This document shows, one piece after another, positions 6,492 through 9,139 of a DNA stretch of 9,139 bases (position 1 is its first letter; every line of letters starts with the position of its first letter). Location: positions 1-9,139 of the forward strand of contig JAXGVG010000070.1 in the NCBI GenBank assembly GCA_040773965.1, written 5' to 3'. The position numbers were made by a program, and so were the translations under genes. The stretch is from JAXGVG01 sp040773965 (GTDB taxonomy: Bacteria > Pseudomonadota > Alphaproteobacteria > UBA9219). A model generated the notes under the pieces. The model was given only the letters and a program-made list of their open reading frames with translations, was not told the origin of the DNA and ran no database searches.

Positions 6492-6514
6492 GTACGTTGA
6501 AAAAACAACCGTAC
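6492..6514 (+). promoter_or_regulatory. Leader hairpin with A6 loop upstream of the Cache gene
   Basis: GTACGTTG (6492-6499) pairs with CAACCGTAC (6506-6514) with one bulged base, closing a loop of six A. Flanking CCT (6483-6485) and AGG (6515-6517) could extend the stem across an asymmetric gap. There is no T-run after it, so it is not an intrinsic terminator; it could stabilise the mRNA or bind a regulator. It does not match a riboswitch class I know. Confidence 0.4.
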
Positions 6515-6565
6515 AGGCATCTCACCATACGTACGTCACCAACACATCAACTCAGGAGGAGTCTA

Positions 6566-7084
6566 ATGAAAGAGTATCTCAGCCTTTCGCCATTTGCCGC
6601 ATTAAAACGTCGCATCGTTTTCGTGGTGCTGGCTTCGTTGTTAATCGTTCCGTTTGCCGGTCCGGCACATGCGGCCGACAATCCCAAGGTCAAAGCGGCC
6701 ATGCAAGCGTTGAAGGATGCGGCCTCGGCTCTTGGCGCTGCGAAACTTGACGGCGAGAACCTGTTCTTCGGAACGACCAAAATCAACGGTGATTACACCG
6801 TCGTCGATGCGGTCAAGGCCAAACACGAAGGTACGGCAACCTTGTTCGCCAAGAAGGGCGACAATTTTGTCCGCGTGAGCACAAACGTCATGAAAGAGGG
6901 CCAGCGCGCGATCGGAACCTCTCTTGATCCCACCGGCCCTGCTTTTGCGGCTGTCAAGCAAGGCAACTCCTATTACGGCATGGTCGACATTCTCGGCAAG
7001 ATCTATGACACCGGGTACGAACCCATCAAAAACGATGCCGGCGATGTCATTGGCGTCTACTACGTAGGATACCTTATGGAGTAA
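6566..7084 (+). CDS. Secreted single Cache-domain protein (Cache_3-Cache_2 type), no signalling domain
   Basis: A 172-residue protein with an N-terminal signal sequence: basic 'LKRR' (13-16), a hydrophobic core to about residue 30, and 'AHA' at 34-36 before ADN, a typical signal peptidase I site. The mature part is almost wholly a Cache sensor domain of the Cache_3-Cache_2 kind: 'YTVVDAVKAKHEGTATLFAK' (77-96), 'FVRVSTNV' (101-108), 'AIGTSLDPTGPAF' (115-127), 'YYGMVDILGKIYDTGYEPI' (136-154) and 'VIGVYYVGYL' (161-170). Such domains are normally the extracellular part of a chemoreceptor or kinase; here the protein stops right after it, so it should be a free periplasmic ligand-binding protein. 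The ATG at 6566 follows AGGAGGAG (6554-6561), a very strong RBS. The next gene is a chemoreceptor, which suggests a partner. The ligand is unknown; small carboxylates are common for the fold. Confidence 0.88.
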   Translation: MKEYLSLSPFAALKRRIVFVVLASLLIVPFAGPAHAADNPKVKAAMQALKDAASALGAAKLDGENLFFGTTKINGDYTVVDAVKAKHEGTATLFAKKGDNFVRVSTNVMKEGQRAIGTSLDPTGPAFAAVKQGNSYYGMVDILGKIYDTGYEPIKNDAGDVIGVYYVGYLME

Positions 7085-7091
7085 ACAAGCC

Positions 7092-7131
7092 GTCCGGCGG
7101 CGCGGAAAAATCTGTGCCGCCGGACCTTTTT
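7092..7131 (+). terminator. Strong intrinsic terminator between the Cache and MCP genes
   Basis: GTCCGGCGGC (7092-7101) and GCCGCCGGAC (7116-7125) form a perfect ten-pair G/C-rich stem with a 14-base loop, followed by one C and five T. It starts eight bases after the Cache stop codon and should end most Cache transcripts, so the downstream MCP would be read at lower level or from its own promoter. No clear promoter was seen in 7132-7176. Confidence 0.88.
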
Positions 7132-7176
7132 GAAGTCACTTTCGGCCATTTCCCCGATTAACTGGAGACATCAAAG

Positions 7177-8862
7177 ATGATCAAGCTAGCGCTTTCCGTC
7201 TCGCGAAAAATCACATTGGGCATGTTTACGATCATTGTGATCGTTCTTTTGCTTTCCGTGCTTGCCGCGTATGCCCTTTCATCGACCGTGTCGACGTTTT
7301 CGTCTTTGATCGACAATGAAACGTCCATGCTCCAGCACGCCAACGTTGCCAAAATCGCCCTTCTTCAGGCGCGGCGGAACGAAAAGGACGCGCTCTACTT
7401 CGACGACGACTCATTGGTCAAAACGGTCGTCTCTTTTGCCGACAAGGCGCGTGAGGAAACCCAGACGATCACATCCCTCGCCACCAATACGAATGACGAA
7501 AACCTGGTTAGCACCGTCAACAATCTTGCAAAAGCGGCAGACGACTATAAGCGCAACTTTCAAGCCGCCGCTGCAGCGCCTGTTGGTCAACAACGGATGG
7601 TCGCCTTAATCCCCGTGCGCAAGGCCGCCGCCGAAGGAGAAAAACTTCTGGACTCCCTTATCGAACAGGTTGAAGCCCGCATTAATGACGTAAAGAACAG
7701 CACATTAAGCCACTCGTCCAGCATGGAAGCCCTTGTCGGCGTTTTCGGATTTGTGGTGGTCGCGTTTGGCGTTTTCTTCGCCTTTGTCCTTATCTCTTCC
7801 ATCGTCCGCCCTCTTCAACGATTGCAGGACCGGATGATCACGCTGGCTAAAGGATCCTTCGGCGACGAAGTCCCGTTCCTGACGCGCCATGACGAGATCG
7901 GTTCCATGGCCAAGGCGGTTCAGGTGTTCAAGGACAATGGCCTTGAAAACGAGAAACTGCGCCAGCAGCAGGAGACCGAACGGCAAAAAGCGGAACAGGA
8001 TAAAAAGAAGGCGCTCGATACGCTGGCCAACCAATTCGAGCTGTCCGTGAAAGGCGTCGTTGAATCGGTCATTGAATCATCGGCCCAGATGCAGCATGCC
8101 GCGCACACGATGTCCGCGAACGCCAAGCAAACGACGGAGCAGGCGAGCACCGTGGCGGTAGCTTCCGAACATGCCTCGACGAACGTCCAGACCGTCGCGT
8201 CGGCAGCGGAGGAGCTCTCCGCCTCCATTGTCGAAATGTCGCGTCAGGTTACGGAGTCGAATAACGTTTCCCGAAACGCGGTGAGCAGCGCCGAACGGAC
8301 CGACAAGCTCGTGGCGGGCCTTGCCGAAGCCGTGGGCAAAATCGGCGAAGTGGCGAGCCTGATCACGGACATTGCAGCCCAGACGACCCTGCTGGCTCTT
8401 AACGCCACTATCGAGGCCGCCCGGGCAGGCGACGCAGGCAAAGGCTTCGCGGTGGTCGCCAACGAGGTTAAAAACCTGGCAGGTCAGACGGCGCGTGCCA
8501 CCGAAGAGATCGGCCGCCATATTTCGGCCGTCCAGTCGGCGACGCAGGACGCCGTCAGCGCAATCGGCGACATTACAAGCACCATTACCCATATCAACGG
8601 GATCAATGCGACGCTTGCCTCGGCGGTAGAACAGCAAAAAACCGCGACAAACGAGATCGCTCGCAACGTGCAGGAAGCGTCAAGCCGGTCGATGGAAGTC
8701 TCCAACAACATTGGCGACGTCTCAAAGGCTGCCGGAGAAACGACCACAGCCGCCGAAAAGGTTCTGGGCGCGGCAAATGAATTGTCGCGGCAGGGTGAAG
8801 TGCTGAAGAACGAAGTCGAAAAAACAAAAGCCATGGTTAGCGTCTTATCGAAAAGCGCGTAG
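7177..8862 (+). CDS. Methyl-accepting chemotaxis protein with helical periplasmic domain, HAMP and signalling domain
   Basis: Inner-membrane chemoreceptor of 561 residues that should control CheA/CheW. Order of parts: a short cytoplasmic start; TM1 (about 14-35); a periplasmic region of about 148 residues (36-183), apparently all helix with 'ALLQARRNEKDALYFDD' (61-77), reminiscent of four-helix-bundle or HBM sensor modules; TM2 (about 184-208); HAMP (about 209-261, 'SIVRPLQRLQDRM' and 'DEIGSMAKAVQVFKDN'); a charged coiled coil; then the MCP signalling hairpin, with its tip at 'AQTTLLALNATIEAARAG' (401-418) and 'GKGFAVVANEVKNLA' (421-435). No C-terminal CheR/CheB-tethering pentapeptide is seen; the end is VSVLSKSA. 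GGAG (7164-7167) lies nine bases before the ATG. The preceding Cache gene is the obvious candidate for a ligand-presenting partner. Function as an MCP is certain from motifs; the stimulus is unknown. Confidence 0.95.
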   Translation: MIKLALSVSRKITLGMFTIIVIVLLLSVLAAYALSSTVSTFSSLIDNETSMLQHANVAKIALLQARRNEKDALYFDDDSLVKTVVSFADKAREETQTITSLATNTNDENLVSTVNNLAKAADDYKRNFQAAAAAPVGQQRMVALIPVRKAAAEGEKLLDSLIEQVEARINDVKNSTLSHSSSMEALVGVFGFVVVAFGVFFAFVLISSIVRPLQRLQDRMITLAKGSFGDEVPFLTRHDEIGSMAKAVQVFKDNGLENEKLRQQQETERQKAEQDKKKALDTLANQFELSVKGVVESVIESSAQMQHAAHTMSANAKQTTEQASTVAVASEHASTNVQTVASAAEELSASIVEMSRQVTESNNVSRNAVSSAERTDKLVAGLAEAVGKIGEVASLITDIAAQTTLLALNATIEAARAGDAGKGFAVVANEVKNLAGQTARATEEIGRHISAVQSATQDAVSAIGDITSTITHINGINATLASAVEQQKTATNEIARNVQEASSRSMEVSNNIGDVSKAAGETTTAAEKVLGAANELSRQGEVLKNEVEKTKAMVSVLSKSA

Positions 8863-8870
8863 ACGACTGG

Positions 8871-8908
8871 TTTAAGGGGCGGGGCGCGCAAACGCCTCGC
8901 CCCTTAAA
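8871..8908. terminator. Long stem-loop just after the MCP gene
   Basis: TTTAAGGGGCG (8871-8881) pairs exactly with CGCCCCTTAAA (8898-8908), and the stem continues inwards through a G-U pair and several G-C pairs to a small loop. Because the arms begin with TTTAA and end with TTAAA it resembles a short-tailed bidirectional terminator, but it lacks a separate T-run on plus. It may protect the 3' end or work with the next hairpin. Confidence 0.55.
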
Positions 8909-8919
8909 ATGGCCGGACG

Positions 8920-8941
8920 GCCCCCTCCCGGGGGCTTTTTT
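8920..8941 (+). terminator. Intrinsic terminator of the MCP gene
   Basis: GCCCCC (8920-8925) and GGGGGC (8930-8935) form a perfect six-pair stem with a TCCC loop, followed immediately by six T (8936-8941). It is the clear transcription end of the chemosensory unit, 58 bases after the MCP stop. An overlapping GGCC/GGCC pair at 8911-8922 could form an alternative fold. Confidence 0.88.
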
Positions 8942-9005
8942 GTATGCGGCGAAAAGTCTTCACTTGAAATCTTTAAAGCCAATTCAAGCGCATTTCCCCC
9001 CACGG

Positions 9006-9139
9006 CTACGAATCCGGGTTAATGAGGAGAGAAGCGAGGTAATCGGGGTTCCAACCGGCTAATTTTCTTCGGATTTTAAGGCTTTTCTTGTCTTTGGCGT
9101 TGCGAACAAGATTAATGGCGAAGTGACGAACGATGGCCA
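9006..9139 (-). CDS. Transposase, ISAs1-like, C-terminal end (partial, runs out of window)
   Basis: Reading the minus strand from the window edge, codons from 9137 give 43 residues ending in TAG at 9006-9008. The sequence begins 'AIVRHFAINLVRNAKDKKSL' and continues with 'KIRRKLAGWNPDYLASLL'. The run of an 'AIxRHxAxNLxR' helix, a basic K/R stretch and a '(K/R)LAxWxxDYL' end is the usual C-terminus of ISAs1/H-repeat-type DDE transposases. The 5' part, including the catalytic DDE residues, lies outside, so it cannot be said whether the element is intact. The outer end of the element should fall between this stop and the MCP terminator (8942-9005), where an imperfect inverted pair CTTGAA/TTCAAG lies. 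Family assignment is from memory of the pattern. Confidence 0.7.
   Translation of the reverse strand, partial: AIVRHFAINLVRNAKDKKSLKIRRKLAGWNPDYLASLLINPDS

Larger units (their letters stand above)
6175..6565. other. Divergent intergenic region with a patterned leader for the Cache gene
   Basis: This 391-base gap separates the minus-strand conserved gene from the plus-strand Cache gene. The part from about 6365 to 6445 is markedly A/T-rich. The right half carries several ordered elements described separately: a dyad over TATAAT, a 13-base palindrome, a tandem 8-base repeat and a hairpin. ACGTACGT (6529-6536) is a further perfect palindrome near the RBS. I found no gene in it; an in-frame ATG at 6461 would add 35 residues to the Cache protein but has no RBS. 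No convincing promoter for the minus-strand gene was found. Confidence 0.6.

Noticed and set aside
6461..6565. Earlier in-frame ATG extending the Cache protein by 35 residues
   Set aside because: No RBS, lies inside a palindrome, and would bury the clear signal peptide; the ATG at 6566 has AGGAGGAG.
7132..7176. Sigma28-like flagellar promoter for the MCP (CCCCGATTAA)
   Set aside because: The upstream TAAA element is absent at the right spacing, so the match is not better than chance.
8077..8637. Minus-strand open frame of 186 codons over the MCP signalling domain
   Set aside because: Antisense shadow of a highly conserved coding region.

Overview
The window is bacterial, gene-dense and of moderate GC content. 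The best guess is an alphaproteobacterium, possibly related to the Rhodospirillales. The reasons are the ACT-domain wording of the prephenate dehydratase, the HisN-type histidinol-phosphatase, an HpnL-like membrane protein, and a chemoreceptor whose HAMP exit reads 'VQVFKDNGLE', a wording I associate with that class. This is judged from remembered family patterns, not from a search.

Left part (1-4875): amino-acid biosynthesis around a divergent promoter region. On the minus strand a HisN-type phosphatase overlaps, by an ATGA junction, a polytopic membrane protein of the HpnL/lysylphosphatidylglycerol-synthase transmembrane family. On the plus strand are pheA (phenylalanine branch), then trpB and trpA (last step of tryptophan synthesis), with a 14-base trpB/trpA overlap. 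trpF is not beside trpBA, and both tryptophan synthase subunits have unusual residues in normally conserved blocks. A hairpin that could serve both directions closes trpA and a convergent HU-like gene.

Middle (4959-6174, minus strand): an HU-family DNA-binding protein with a basic N-terminal extension and a candidate promoter, then a 170-residue tryptophan- and arginine-rich conserved protein of unknown function.

Right part (6175-8941, plus strand): a chemosensory pair. A 391-base gap with an unusually patterned leader (a dyad over a TATAAT box, a 13-base palindrome, an 8-base tandem repeat and a hairpin) precedes a secreted single Cache-domain protein that has no signalling domain of its own. 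A strong intrinsic terminator follows it, then a complete methyl-accepting chemotaxis protein with a helical periplasmic region. The simplest reading is that the Cache protein is a soluble periplasmic sensor presented to the neighbouring receptor, made in excess because of the terminator. This is the most interesting hypothesis in the window. The MCP gene ends in two consecutive hairpins.

Right edge (9006-9139, minus strand): the last 43 codons of a transposase resembling the ISAs1 family, running out of the window.
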